Program-made: the position numbers and the translations under genes | NCBI GenBank assembly: GCA_020351875.1 | Contig: CP070671.1 | Coordinates: 1,046,103 to 1,110,102 of the forward strand | Origin: Chromatiales bacterium | GTDB lineage: Bacteria > Pseudomonadota > Gammaproteobacteria > Steroidobacterales > GCA-2729495 | Direction of reading: 5' to 3' | Length of the DNA: 64,000 nucleotides | Notes under the pieces: model-generated | Seen by the model: only the letters and a program-made list of their open reading frames with translations | Database searches by the model: none | What the model was told of the DNA's origin: nothing | Part shown: positions 43,146-53,774 of the stretch, in pieces | How positions within the stretch are numbered: the first letter of the stretch is position 1 | How the letters are laid out: each line of letters opens with the position of its first letter

Positions 43146-44227
43146 CAGCCGCGCGTATTCAGCATGGCCCGCTCCGACAGATTGCTCCAGTCTTCCGCCA
43201 TCGCCCGGTAATCGGAAAACGATGCGTAGACTTTCGCAACCGCCGGGTCGCCGGCCGCGAGTTCGTCGATCACCTGGTCGGTCAACACGCGCAGCTCGTC
43301 GAGCACCTCGGGCGGGAAGCTGCGAATTTCCGTCTCGCCTTTTTCTCGCAACTGCGCGAGAGATTGCGCATTGCGGGCGACGAACTCTGCCGTCATCTGG
43401 TCGTTGGTCGCACTGCACGCGATCTCCACGACGGCCTGCAGGTCCGCGGGCAGCGAGTCGTAGGCCTGCCGGTTCACGATGCATTCCAGCGCCGGCCCGG
43501 GTTCCTGCCAGCCGGGGTAATAGTAGTAGCGCGCGGCCTTGTTCAGCCCAAAGGCCACGTCGTTATAGGGCCCGATCCACTCGGTGGCATCGATGCTGCC
43601 CGTTTGCAGCGCGGTGAAGATCTCGGCCCCGGGCAGGTTCACCGGCGTGCCGCCGGCGCGGCGCAGCACCTCGCCGCCGAGGCCCGGAATGCGCATCTTC
43701 AGACCCTTCAGGTCGTCGAGGCTGTTGATCTCGCGGTTGAACCAGCCGCCCATCTGCACGCCGGTGTTGCCGGCCGGGAATGGGAACAGACCAAACGGCT
43801 CGTATAACTCCCGATACAATTCCAGCCCGCCACCGTTGTAGAACCAGCCGTTCAGTTCCATCGCCGTCATACCGAAGGGAATGGCGGTAAAGAACTGCGC
43901 CGCCTCGGTCTTGCCCTTCCAGTAATAGGCCGAGCCGTGGCCCATCTCCGCGGTGCCGCCGCGGACGGTGTCGAAAACCTCGAAGGGCGGCACCAGCTCG
44001 CCGGCGGCGTAGACCTTGATCTTCAGTCGCCCGCCGGATGCCCGGTCGATCATCTCCACCAGCCGGTTCACACCGGTACCCAGGCCGGGAAAATTGGGCG
44101 GCCAGGTCGTCACCAGTTTCCACTTGAAGCGTTCGCCGGCCGCGCCCGGGCCGCAGTCGGCCTGCTCGCCGGCACAGCCGGCCAGTGCGGCCGCGGCGCC
44201 GGCCGCCAGTAGTTCCCTGCGCTTCAT
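43145..44227 (-). CDS. TRAP transporter substrate-binding protein (DctP type), Tat lipoprotein-like signal
   Basis: This 360-residue protein begins MKRRELLAAGAAAALAGCAG, a twin-arginine signal with a lipobox-like LAGC. The mature part has FKWKLVTTWPPNFPGLGTGVNRLVEMIDRASGGRLKIKVYAAGELVPPFE, GWFNREINSLDDLKGLKMRIPGLGGEV and FTALQTGSIDATEWIGPYND. This is the TakP/DctP pattern, whose members often bind 2-oxo acids or amino-acid-like ligands. No dctQ or dctM is adjacent. The downstream genes encode a peptide ABC importer, with which it overlaps by ATGA. Confidence 0.9.
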   Translation of the reverse strand: MKRRELLAAGAAAALAGCAGEQADCGPGAAGERFKWKLVTTWPPNFPGLGTGVNRLVEMIDRASGGRLKIKVYAAGELVPPFEVFDTVRGGTAEMGHGSAYYWKGKTEAAQFFTAIPFGMTAMELNGWFYNGGGLELYRELYEPFGLFPFPAGNTGVQMGGWFNREINSLDDLKGLKMRIPGLGGEVLRRAGGTPVNLPGAEIFTALQTGSIDATEWIGPYNDVAFGLNKAARYYYYPGWQEPGPALECIVNRQAYDSLPADLQAVVEIACSATNDQMTAEFVARNAQSLAQLREKGETEIRSFPPEVLDELRVLTDQVIDELAAGDPAVAKVYASFSDYRAMAEDWSNLSERAMLNTRG

Positions 44228-44342
44228 CCGCACTCTCCCCACCACGACAACGGGGAATAGTAGTGCAACGGCCGCCGTTCAGGGGCGGCCGGAAATCCGG
44301 ATGCCGCTGGAACCGGATCGCACCCGAGATATCGTTCGGGGG

Positions 44343-44918
44343 TTAGCCGGGCGGGAATTCCGCCAGAATCGCTTCCAGTGCCTCCCGGATCAATTCGTCC
44401 GGCGCCTCACGATCGCTGCGCGTGACGCGCGTGGACGTCGTGCCGTGCCACACTGGGCGCGCCTGCACTACATCGAACAGGTCGACGGCGAGCTGACCTT
44501 CCGTGTACGTGCGCGTGCGAACCGTGCTGCCGCCCCAGTAGCCGCCCCAGGTGTAACCCCGACGACCGCGCGGTCCGCGCTGGAAACTGCTGGTGGGAAA
44601 GCTCTCGACACGGATCCCCTCGCGCGAGCCGATCGTGAACGCGACGGCGAGGTCCGCTTCCGCGGCATCCTCCACGAAGCGCAGTCCCTGCTCGGTGAGG
44701 ATCTCCTTCGTATCCGCCATCAGGCGCTGTTGCACCAGCGGGCTGAGCGGCCTTGCCGTGACCGAGCGGATCAGCGGGTTCGGGTCGATCCACCCGAAGG
44801 TCTGGAACGCAGAAAAATCCACGCTGTTGTCGACGTCCGTCGTCGCCGTCATCTGCGAGGCGCAGCCGGCAAGCAGTAAACATGCCAATACTGCGAGGCA
44901 ATTCGTCACTCGTTTCAT
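44343..44918 (-). CDS. DUF4136 lipoprotein
   Basis: This 191-residue protein has a lipoprotein signal (CLAVLACLLLAGCAS). DFSAFQTFGWIDPNP, AEADLAVAFTIGSREGIRV and TRTYTEGQLAVDLFDVVQARPVWHGTTSTRV follow, with a glycine- and arginine-rich insert RGPRGRRGYTWGGYWGGS in the middle. These are DUF4136 hallmarks. It is presumably an outer-membrane-associated lipoprotein; its function is not known. Confidence 0.85.
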   Translation of the reverse strand: MKRVTNCLAVLACLLLAGCASQMTATTDVDNSVDFSAFQTFGWIDPNPLIRSVTARPLSPLVQQRLMADTKEILTEQGLRFVEDAAEADLAVAFTIGSREGIRVESFPTSSFQRGPRGRRGYTWGGYWGGSTVRTRTYTEGQLAVDLFDVVQARPVWHGTTSTRVTRSDREAPDELIREALEAILAEFPPG

Positions 44919-45128
44919 AACTGTCTCCGTCTCTCGTCCGGGTCAGGGCACCCTTTGTTCTGGTCATGTCCCTCCGGCAGGTGGACCAGCCGGCAGCCAG
45001 GGCCATTGATCACGGCTTCGGCACTCAGGCACATACGTAATTTCCGATCCGATCTTCTATCGACTGGTGGTCCTCGCTTCCACAATTGATCCCAGCCACC
45101 GGTTGCCACTTTGGTGCGCCAGCCCCGG

Positions 45129-47057
45129 TCAGTCTCCCGGCGTGTACCAGATCGGCGACGTGTAGGCGCGATCCTGGACCGTGGCTGGCACGTTGTCCGG
45201 TCGCTTGATATTGAAGAACGCCGCATCATGGGTGGTCCAGCGCGGTGTCGGGATCTCCAGCACGCGGACGTAGTAAAACGCGTGCTCGTCGGCGTCGAAG
45301 TCCGGATCCACCCAATGCACAGCCATCACCGCATCGCCGATGGTATTGGTGAAGGTGGCCTTCTCTATATCCACCGTGCTGCCTACCGGCGTCTTCGCGC
45401 GACCGTCGGCGCCTATCTGCCGGCCATCGGACACGGCCACATCGTAGACACGCTCCTGCAATTCGCTGTCGCTATCGAGCCAACCCTTGATGATCTGCAC
45501 GCGGTCCAGGTTCGCCCCGTCCGGGTCGCGCAGCGCCCGGATCATGAAGGCTGGCGCCTTGCCGCTCGGCGCATCCCGCAAGTCGCCGCCCATCGGCACG
45601 CCGCGCTGGTAGCCCTGGTCGATGAAGTCGGGCCGCGAGACTTCATCCGCGGTGAAATCCCAACCGGCGAAGACGCGCACGCGGATCCGGGTACCGGTGG
45701 TCGCATAGACTTCCTTGCGCCGCATCGAATCGAAGATCGCGCCGCGGGTATTCTGGCGAGCCCAGACCGCGGTCAGTCCGGAGGCGGATTCCTGGGAGGT
45801 CAGGATTCGCAGCGCCGGGTCGTCCGCCGGAATCACCTCACCGTTGAACCGGTCCGGCGACGGTTCCGTGTGCTGGTACTTGCCGAAGAAATTTTCTTCG
45901 CGCGTGGTGGACAGGGCGGTATGGGAATCAGACGCAGCGTTCAGTCCGAACTTGAAGGGATTCGCGCCGAGCTTGTCGCCCAGCTGCAGACCCAGTTTCA
46001 GGGCCGAGCGGGCGTACTCGTATTGCAGCATATCGGGTGTCTTCGGCGCCGAGCCGGAGATGTTGCTGGTGTCCCAGGTTTCAAAATCCGCGAAATCGTC
46101 GTCGGGCGACAGCAAGGGGTGCGTCTCCTCGTCACCCTTGACCTGTGAAACTTCGTGCAGGGGTTCCCAGCGCATGCGCTGCTTCGCGTATTCGCGGGTC
46201 AGTTTCTTCCCGGCGGAAGTCCGTTCCGAGAACATCAGGCCGTTACTGAGGTTGCCGTTATGCGGAATCGCGAAAGCCTGACCACCGGTATCGGCTTCGT
46301 AACTGGCCAAGTAGTCCCATAGATCCTCGGGGTCGCCGCCATCGAACAGCGAGAACGGCAAAGTCTGGTTAGTTTTGTCGGCGCCGTCGCGATAAATCAC
46401 CACCCGGTGCAGGTTGTTGCCAGCTGGTGAAGAGCTCCACTCGAAGCCCGTCATGGCCGTGAAACGGCCCGGCTCGTTGTAGGTATCCGCCTTTTCGACG
46501 AAATCGATCCAGATGCTGCGCGCCGCGTCGTTGGAGCTCAAGGGATTTTCCAGCCTTACGGTGCCCCATTCGATGATATTGGCGAACGCCTCCATGCGAC
46601 CCTCGGGACCCGCGTTGAAACGCTCGTGCACCCAGCGGCCCCACGGATCGGCCAGCAGGCCCGGGGCCGAAGTCTGGATCATCGGTGCCAGGCCAATGAA
46701 CTCCGCGTGATCGGTGATCACCAGGAAATCGAGGGGCCGGATCAACTGCACCGGCTGCCCGGTGTTTGACCGCACCTTCTCGCCACGCGCGAAGCGGTAA
46801 CCGGCATCCATGTCGAGTGACGTGCCCACCAGGCCGGCATCAAAGGACAGATTGGTATGGAAATGGGTGTCGCCGAACAGCACCTGATCAGGATAGTCCC
46901 GGCCGGCGTAAGGCGAGTAGACCCGCTCTGGTTCCAGCAGTTCTTCGGTGACTACCAGTTCCTGCGGCGATGCCAGCACCTGGCCCGCCGCGAAGGCCAG
47001 GACCAGTCCGGGCGCGCTGGCGAATTTCAGGGTCCGCAGCCTCGATTCAACCGTCAT
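45129..47057 (-). CDS. DUF3604 domain protein, exported
   Basis: This 642-residue protein has an N-terminal hydrophobic signal (APGLVLAFAAGQVLASPQ). PHP-like metal motifs follow: YPDQVLFGDTHFHTNLSFDAG, LDFLVITDHAEFIGL, FAIPHNGNLSNG and GLNAASDSHTAL. RRKEVYATTGTRIRVRVFAGW and the C-terminal AFYYVRVLEIPTPRWTTHDA with YTSPIWYTP complete the DUF3604 signature. The active chemistry is unknown; the histidine and aspartate motifs suggest a metal-dependent hydrolase. ATG 47057 is used (a TTG precedes it). It lies 41 bases after the alkyl-sulfatase-like gene on the same strand. Confidence 0.88.
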   Translation of the reverse strand: MTVESRLRTLKFASAPGLVLAFAAGQVLASPQELVVTEELLEPERVYSPYAGRDYPDQVLFGDTHFHTNLSFDAGLVGTSLDMDAGYRFARGEKVRSNTGQPVQLIRPLDFLVITDHAEFIGLAPMIQTSAPGLLADPWGRWVHERFNAGPEGRMEAFANIIEWGTVRLENPLSSNDAARSIWIDFVEKADTYNEPGRFTAMTGFEWSSSPAGNNLHRVVIYRDGADKTNQTLPFSLFDGGDPEDLWDYLASYEADTGGQAFAIPHNGNLSNGLMFSERTSAGKKLTREYAKQRMRWEPLHEVSQVKGDEETHPLLSPDDDFADFETWDTSNISGSAPKTPDMLQYEYARSALKLGLQLGDKLGANPFKFGLNAASDSHTALSTTREENFFGKYQHTEPSPDRFNGEVIPADDPALRILTSQESASGLTAVWARQNTRGAIFDSMRRKEVYATTGTRIRVRVFAGWDFTADEVSRPDFIDQGYQRGVPMGGDLRDAPSGKAPAFMIRALRDPDGANLDRVQIIKGWLDSDSELQERVYDVAVSDGRQIGADGRAKTPVGSTVDIEKATFTNTIGDAVMAVHWVDPDFDADEHAFYYVRVLEIPTPRWTTHDAAFFNIKRPDNVPATVQDRAYTSPIWYTPGD

Positions 47058-47098
47058 CAAATATGCCTCCAGTCAGTTACTCGTTCGCTCGATGCAGT

Positions 47099-49198
47099 TC
47101 ACTCACCGCTTGGATCGATACCGCTCACCTCGTAATCGTTTGGATCCCCTGCCGGGGCCGGCCCCTTGGTGCCCGGCAAAATTTCAAACCGCGGGTCGAA
47201 GACCACCAGCGTGGACGCCAGCTGCCCGATGATGTCGGCGTTGCCTTCGGCCTGCGCAGTGCCGTCGTCGATCATCGCGCGCAGTGTCTTTTGGCCGCCC
47301 ATCACGGCCTCCAGGTCGCTGCGGTTGATCGTCACGGTGAGATCCGGATCATCGGCCAGGAAGCCTTCGACGTTAGTCAGCGTCGAACTGCGCAGCTCCA
47401 CGACGAACTGCTCGCCGTTGTCCGGCGTAATCAGGTTGATCTTGAACTCCATGCCCGCCGCTTTTTCCGGGTCCATGCGAATACCCACGAAGTCCAGGAA
47501 CAGCTCGGTACTCATGGCGCGGATCACATCCCCGCTGGTCGTACTGATCTGCGCGCCACCGGGAATTCCGGAGCGCAGCTCGTAGGCACCGGCGAGGTAA
47601 CTGTTGCGCAGCCCCGGGTTCTCCTGCTGGTAGCCGATCTGTTCGAAGACATCCGCCAGCAGGTCTTTCGCTGCCTGGTTGTCCGGCTCCGCCTGCACCA
47701 GCTTGTTCAGGATCTCCTGGGCTTCCAGGTAGGCGCCCTCGTCATGCAGCTCCCGGCCCCTGGCAATGATCTTCTCCGACCCGCCCATCATTTCCACGTA
47801 CAGTGGCGCGGACTCGGCGGGTGACAGCGGAATCAGGGTGGCGGGGTTGGCATCCCAGTAGCCGAGGAAACGGTTAATTATCGCGCGGCTATTGTGTTCC
47901 GGCGAACCGTGGTAACCCCGGTTGAACCACTGCTCGGCGATGCCCTCCGGCGTCTCGAATACGTTGTGAATCTGGTTGATCGTGACGCCCTGGTTCGCGT
48001 AATGAAGCACCTGGTTGTTGATGTTCGCGTACAGGTCACGCTGGCCGCGCATGACCTCCTGGATGCGCTCATTGCCCCAGCGCGGCCAGTGGTGCGATGC
48101 GAACATGACCTCTGCATCCTGGCCGAACAGATAGAGCGCCCGGCTGATGTACTTCGACCAGCGCAGCGCATCCCGCACCGGCGCTCCGCGCAGTGTGTAG
48201 ATGTTGTGAAAAGCCGCGACGATGTTTTCGGCCATCCACAGCAACCGCATGTCCGGGAAGTAGGTATTCATCTCCGCCGGGGCTTCCGTGTTCGGCGTAT
48301 TCTGGAAAATCATCTTCACGCCATCCACGGTCAGCTCTTCGATGTCGTCCTCGATCACCCGCGTGGGTGGGATAAGCGTCACGCTGCCGATGGAGATGTT
48401 CTGGGCCAGACCCTGCCCCGCGTGGCCGTAGGGGCTGGCCGGCAGCAGGATGCCGTACTGGTAGAACAGGCGCCGGTTCATCGCGTTGCCGGCGTACACG
48501 TTCTCGGAAATCGTGTGCAGCATGAAATCCCGCGGCGCGATGATTTCCACCTTGCCGGCGCGCACGTCGGCTTCATCCACGACGCCGCGCACGCCGCCCC
48601 AGTGGTCGCCGTGGGAATGCGAGTAGACCACTGCCTTCACCGGCAGCTTGCCGATGTGCTTGTTAACGAGTTCGAGCGCCGCGCGGGCCGTTTCCTCCGA
48701 CGTCAGCGGATCGAAAATGATCCAGCCCGTGTCGCCCTTTACAAAGGAGATGTTCGCGAGATCGAAGCCCCGCACCTGGTAGACGCCCGGGATCACTTCG
48801 TACAGGCCGAAGTTCATGTTCAGCGTGGACTGGCGCTGCAGCGACGGGTGAATACTGTCGAAGTCCTCGCCTTCCAGCAGGAACTCGTAGCGCTCCAGGT
48901 CCCAGACCACGTTGCCGTCCGGGCCGAGAATCTTTTTCGATTCCGGCGCCGCAATGAAGCCGCGTTTTTCTTCGTCAAAATCCCGCTTGTCGCCAAAGGG
49001 CAGCGTCTTCCGTGCCTGGTTCAACACCTGCAGCGTGACTGCCGACGGCGCCTTGCCCTTCGGGTCGAAATGCCGGTCGGGGGCCACACTGGCCGCCATC
49101 TCCGCACCCCCGCCCGCCGCATGAGTCAGCCCGGCTGCGAGCATTGCCACGAACCCGATCAGAAAGGCTGTCATCAGCCCAGCGTCGAAACGCGTCAT
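47099..49198 (-). CDS. Alkyl sulfatase-like metallo-beta-lactamase-fold enzyme (SdsA1/BDS1 type)
   Basis: This 699-residue protein has a Sec signal (MTAFLIGFVAMLAAGLTHA). The N-terminal MBL domain carries SFVKGDTGWIIFDPLTS and the zinc motif VVYSHSHGDHWGGVRG, then EVIAPRDFMLHT-like, TPNTEAPAEMNTYFPD and FASHHWPRWGNERI. A helical dimerisation domain follows (REDPEL-type ARGRELHDEGAYLEAQEILNKLVQ), and an SCP2-like C-terminal domain ends the protein. These features define class III alkyl sulfatases, which release sulfate from alkyl sulfates such as SDS. The natural substrate here is unknown. Confidence 0.9.
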   Translation of the reverse strand: MTRFDAGLMTAFLIGFVAMLAAGLTHAAGGGAEMAASVAPDRHFDPKGKAPSAVTLQVLNQARKTLPFGDKRDFDEEKRGFIAAPESKKILGPDGNVVWDLERYEFLLEGEDFDSIHPSLQRQSTLNMNFGLYEVIPGVYQVRGFDLANISFVKGDTGWIIFDPLTSEETARAALELVNKHIGKLPVKAVVYSHSHGDHWGGVRGVVDEADVRAGKVEIIAPRDFMLHTISENVYAGNAMNRRLFYQYGILLPASPYGHAGQGLAQNISIGSVTLIPPTRVIEDDIEELTVDGVKMIFQNTPNTEAPAEMNTYFPDMRLLWMAENIVAAFHNIYTLRGAPVRDALRWSKYISRALYLFGQDAEVMFASHHWPRWGNERIQEVMRGQRDLYANINNQVLHYANQGVTINQIHNVFETPEGIAEQWFNRGYHGSPEHNSRAIINRFLGYWDANPATLIPLSPAESAPLYVEMMGGSEKIIARGRELHDEGAYLEAQEILNKLVQAEPDNQAAKDLLADVFEQIGYQQENPGLRNSYLAGAYELRSGIPGGAQISTTSGDVIRAMSTELFLDFVGIRMDPEKAAGMEFKINLITPDNGEQFVVELRSSTLTNVEGFLADDPDLTVTINRSDLEAVMGGQKTLRAMIDDGTAQAEGNADIIGQLASTLVVFDPRFEILPGTKGPAPAGDPNDYEVSGIDPSGE

Positions 49199-49303
49199 TG
49201 AATTTCTCCCACTAAAGAAACATGCCAGCCTTTTTCCAGGCCCGGCCTACCAGTACGTCACCATCGGACTGGGCACACTGCGTGGCTGTTGCTCCACCGA
49301 AGC

Positions 49304-49993
49304 TTATTCTTCGCCTGCTGGGGCCTCGTCGCTTTCGCCTGGCGAGTAGTAATGTGCCTTCAGGAAATCCACCAGGATGTCCGCCCAGCGACCCAGCATG
49401 CGGCGCGCCTCGGCGGAATTCGTCACCCGGTTGGTCCACGCCACCTGACCGCCCGCACGCCGGGCGGCGCGCCGGTCGATCGCCCGCCCGAGCACGTCGC
49501 CGCTGACCGAGTCGATGAGTTGCAGGTACAGTGTGGCGGCGCCGGCAGACGCGGCCCAGGTGCGGGACCGACCTGCACTCCGTACATCCGGCGCGGTGAC
49601 GTCCAGGTCAATGATGGCCGGCCGCAATACCAGCACGTCGAAGTTCGCGACGTTCACGATTTCGAAACCTGCGGCTTCCAGTCTCTGCGTGAACACGTCC
49701 TGGAACAGCCACGCCACGTCGGCCTTGATTCTCTCCATGTCGCGGGCGCTGACGTTGCGACCCCGGCCGCGGTTCGCGTCGCGCTGCCAGTTGCTCCGGA
49801 ATGCCACGAAGGGGTCCAGTATTGCGACGCGCCGGAACACGCTGAAATCCGCGTCCGGATCGATATAGGCCGCGCCGACCCGCGCGGGCTCGATGCGCTC
49901 CAGGCCGTCAAAAGTCAGCCCGTCATCATTCTCCTGGGCAAACCCCGCGGTTGCCGCAGCCGTGATCAACGCAAGGGCAAGAAAATGGCGCAT
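49304..49993 (-). CDS. DUF3313-type exported protein
   Basis: This 229-residue protein has a signal peptide (MRHFLALALITAAATAGFAQ). It continues with YIDPDADFSVFRRVAILDPFVAFRSNWQRD, FTQRLEAAGFEIV, VLVLRPAIIDLDV and AATLYLQLIDSVSGDVLGRAIDRRAAR. This matches DUF3313/related lipoprotein-like periplasmic proteins, but a lipobox cysteine is missing. The C-terminus is acidic (SDEAPAGEE). It precedes the alkyl-sulfatase-like gene by 105 bases; the role is unknown. The 297 bases up to dtd hold no gene that I recognise. Confidence 0.75.
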   Translation of the reverse strand: MRHFLALALITAAATAGFAQENDDGLTFDGLERIEPARVGAAYIDPDADFSVFRRVAILDPFVAFRSNWQRDANRGRGRNVSARDMERIKADVAWLFQDVFTQRLEAAGFEIVNVANFDVLVLRPAIIDLDVTAPDVRSAGRSRTWAASAGAATLYLQLIDSVSGDVLGRAIDRRAARRAGGQVAWTNRVTNSAEARRMLGRWADILVDFLKAHYYSPGESDEAPAGEE

Positions 49994-50290
49994 GATGTTC
50001 TCCTGATTCTTGTTTACGCAGCCAGCCCGCTCGTCCAGGCGGCGCGCGCCCAGTTAACCATAATTAGAAAATTGCGCCACCCTGCCCGCGAGTTTGTAGA
50101 TTGAGATGGGGCACGCTGGTCTCGCCAGGCGCCAGGAACCGGGAAAAAGAACCAGCAATCCCACTCCGGATTAATAATTGGCCTAAGTGGATTTTATATC
50201 CCCTTTTATGAACCTTTTAGATCGGATTTTCCCACCCATGAATCCCACTTTATACGCCAAAGCTTGGATTTCAGCCCATCGGGCTCCGCC

Positions 50291-50746
50291 ATGATCGCCC
50301 TGATCCAGAGGGTTTCCCGGGCGGAAGTCCGGGTGGGAGCGGAATCCGTGGGGGCCATCGGACCTGGCCTGCTCGTCCTCGCCGCTGTGCAGCGTGGCGA
50401 CGGCGAAGCCCAAGCCAGGCGAATGGCCGAACGGCTGGCGGCCTACCGCGTGTTCCCGGATGCCGACGGCCGGATGAACCTTGACGTCACCCAGGCCGGT
50501 GGTGGGATTCTGCTCGTCCCACAGTTCACGCTGGCCGCCGATACCCGCAAGGGCAACCGCCCCAGCCTGGGCCGGGCCGCGGACCCCGCGGTGGGACAGG
50601 CCCTGTTTGAGACGCTGGTGGCCGAGGTCCGTGCCCGCTGCAGCAAGGTGGCTACCGGCCGCTTTGGCGCCGATATGGACGTGGAGCTGGTGAACCGCGG
50701 CCCGGTGACCTTCTGGCTCGAAGTCCCACCCGATCAGCCTGCCTGA
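50291..50746 (+). CDS. dtd: D-aminoacyl-tRNA deacylase
   Basis: This 151-residue protein begins MIALIQRVSRAEVRVGAESVGAIGPGLLVLAAVQRGD. The active-site SQFTL-like motif is LLVPQFTLAADTRKGNRPS, and the conserved cross-subunit Gly-Pro motif is NRGPVTFWLEV. It removes D-amino acids and glycine mischarged onto tRNA. ATG 50291 is the family start; the frame extends further upstream without similarity. Confidence 0.94.
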   Translation: MIALIQRVSRAEVRVGAESVGAIGPGLLVLAAVQRGDGEAQARRMAERLAAYRVFPDADGRMNLDVTQAGGGILLVPQFTLAADTRKGNRPSLGRAADPAVGQALFETLVAEVRARCSKVATGRFGADMDVELVNRGPVTFWLEVPPDQPA

Positions 50747-50844
50747 GTCGAAACGTGCGGTGGCGCAGGGGCGGGGCGGGCTTTTCGCGTATCATGGACC
50801 TTTCGCGCGACTAAGCGCCGACGCCGTATGAATGGAGTGAAAAC

Positions 50845-51087
50845 ATGGGTCTGGGCGGCATCAGCCTCTGGCAATTACTCATCATCCTGCTGATCGTTGT
50901 GATGATTTTCGGCACGAAGAAACTGAGCAGCATCGGCGGGGATCTCGGCGGTGCGGTGAAGGGTTTCCGTAAGGCAATGTCCGACGCCGACAAGGAAGAG
51001 GACGAGGATCCGCAGCGGCTCGACAAGCCGGACGCGGAATTCAGCGAAGCGCATCGGGACGACGCCGAGCAGAAATCCAAGTCCTGA
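50845..51087 (+). CDS. tatA: Sec-independent translocase subunit TatA
   Basis: This 80-residue protein has one N-terminal helix and an amphipathic helix: [20 protein letters not shown] then [25 protein letters not shown]. An acidic tail ([12 protein letters not shown]) follows. This is the TatA pattern with the FGTKKL hinge. It is the pore or membrane-thinning subunit of the twin-arginine export system and opens the tatABC operon. Confidence 0.95.
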   Translation: MGLGGISLWQLLIILLIVVMIFGTKKLSSIGGDLGGAVKGFRKAMSDADKEEDEDPQRLDKPDAEFSEAHRDDAEQKSKS

Positions 51088-51093
51088 TTACCG

Positions 51094-51381
51094 ATGTTCG
51101 ATATCGGTTTCTGGGAGCTGTTAATCCTGTTCGGGATCGGGCTGATCGTGCTCGGCCCGGAACGGCTGCCGCGCGTGGCGATGAAGGTCGGCCGGTGGGC
51201 CGGCCAGGCCCGCCGCACGGCGCGGACCCTGACCACCCAGCTGCGCAGTGAGCTGGACATGGACCAGACCATCGGCGGCTACCAGCCGAAAAAACCGCAG
51301 AATTACAGCCGCCCGGGGATGGATGACCTGAAGCCAGGCGCCGAGGCGGCCAGCGAGCAGCCGGCGAAGAAAGACGACTGA
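51094..51381 (+). CDS. tatB: Sec-independent translocase subunit TatB
   Basis: This 95-residue protein begins MFDIGFWELLILFGIGLIVLGPERLPRVAMKVGRWAGQARRTARTLTTQL, the TatB signature with the LGPERLP hinge. It forms the signal-peptide receptor with TatC. It lies 6 bases after tatA. Confidence 0.95.
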   Translation: MFDIGFWELLILFGIGLIVLGPERLPRVAMKVGRWAGQARRTARTLTTQLRSELDMDQTIGGYQPKKPQNYSRPGMDDLKPGAEAASEQPAKKDD

Positions 51382-51405
51382 GGCCCCGGCGCGCGGCGCG
51401 CAGCG

Positions 51406-52191
51406 ATGACCAATCCCATCACGCCAGACGACGAAGAAGAGCAGCTGGAAGAGGCCACACTGGTCTCCCACCTGATCGAGCTGCGCGGCCGCCTGATGAA
51501 AGCCTTCGGGGTGGTGCTGGTGATTTTCATCTGCCTCGCCCCCTTCGCGGAGCGGATATTCGCCATCGTCGCCCAACCGCTCATGGCACAGTTGCCGGAC
51601 AACTCCAGCATGATCGCGACCCAGGTCGCGTCACCGTTCCTGACCCCGTTCAAGACCACGCTGTTCGTCGCACTGTTCATCGGCATGCCGGTGGTGATCT
51701 ACCAGCTGTGGGCCTTCGTGGCGCCCGGGCTCTACCGCAAGGAAAAGCGCTTCGCGATCCCGCTGGTCACCTCCAGCATCGTGCTGTTCTACCTCGGCAT
51801 TGCCTTCGCGTATTTCGTCGTGTTCCCGCTGATGTTCGCGTTCTTCAACGCGGTAGCGCCCGAGGGCGTCGCGGTGATGACCGACATCACCGCGTATCTC
51901 GACTTCATCCTGGTGATCTTCCTGGCCTTCGGTATCGCTTTTGAGGTGCCCATCGCCACCGTAATGCTGGTTGCAACCGGCATCACGACGACCGAGGCCA
52001 TGGCCAGCAAGCGCCCCTACGTGTTTCTCGGCGCGTTCGTGATGGGCATGCTGCTGACACCCCCCGATGTGATCAGCCAGACGCTGCTCGCGATCCCGGT
52101 CTACCTGCTGTTCGAAGGGGGCATCTTGATGTCGCGCTGGATGCTGCCGAACCGTGAACCGGCGGAAACGGCCGGCGACGGAACCGCTTAG
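51406..52191 (+). CDS. tatC: Sec-independent translocase subunit TatC
   Basis: This 261-residue membrane protein has six predicted helices. It carries LVSHLIELRGRLMKAFGVVLV, PFKTTLFVALFIGMPVVIYQLWAFVAPGLYRKEKR, FAYFVVFPLMFAFF and ALLAIPVYLLFEG. The conserved SHL.ELR motif and cytosolic loops recognise twin-arginine signals. It completes the tat operon. Two proteins encoded in the window (43145-44227 and 57791-58051) have RR-type signals. Confidence 0.95.
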   Translation: MTNPITPDDEEEQLEEATLVSHLIELRGRLMKAFGVVLVIFICLAPFAERIFAIVAQPLMAQLPDNSSMIATQVASPFLTPFKTTLFVALFIGMPVVIYQLWAFVAPGLYRKEKRFAIPLVTSSIVLFYLGIAFAYFVVFPLMFAFFNAVAPEGVAVMTDITAYLDFILVIFLAFGIAFEVPIATVMLVATGITTTEAMASKRPYVFLGAFVMGMLLTPPDVISQTLLAIPVYLLFEGGILMSRWMLPNREPAETAGDGTA

Positions 52192-52194
52192 ACC

Positions 52195-53709
<1,515 letters not shown>

Positions 53710-53774
53710 GCTTGCGGGGCCTGCAGGCGCCCCGGATAATGGCGCTCCCCAAATAACAGGAACCGGAGAGTCCG

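Noticed and set aside
45111-46148. 345-residue plus-strand frame across the DUF3604 gene
   Set aside because: Lies wholly inside a well-supported minus-strand gene and has no motif.
50183-50413. 76-residue minus-strand frame upstream of dtd
   Set aside because: Overlaps the dtd start region, no ribosome-binding site or motif seen.
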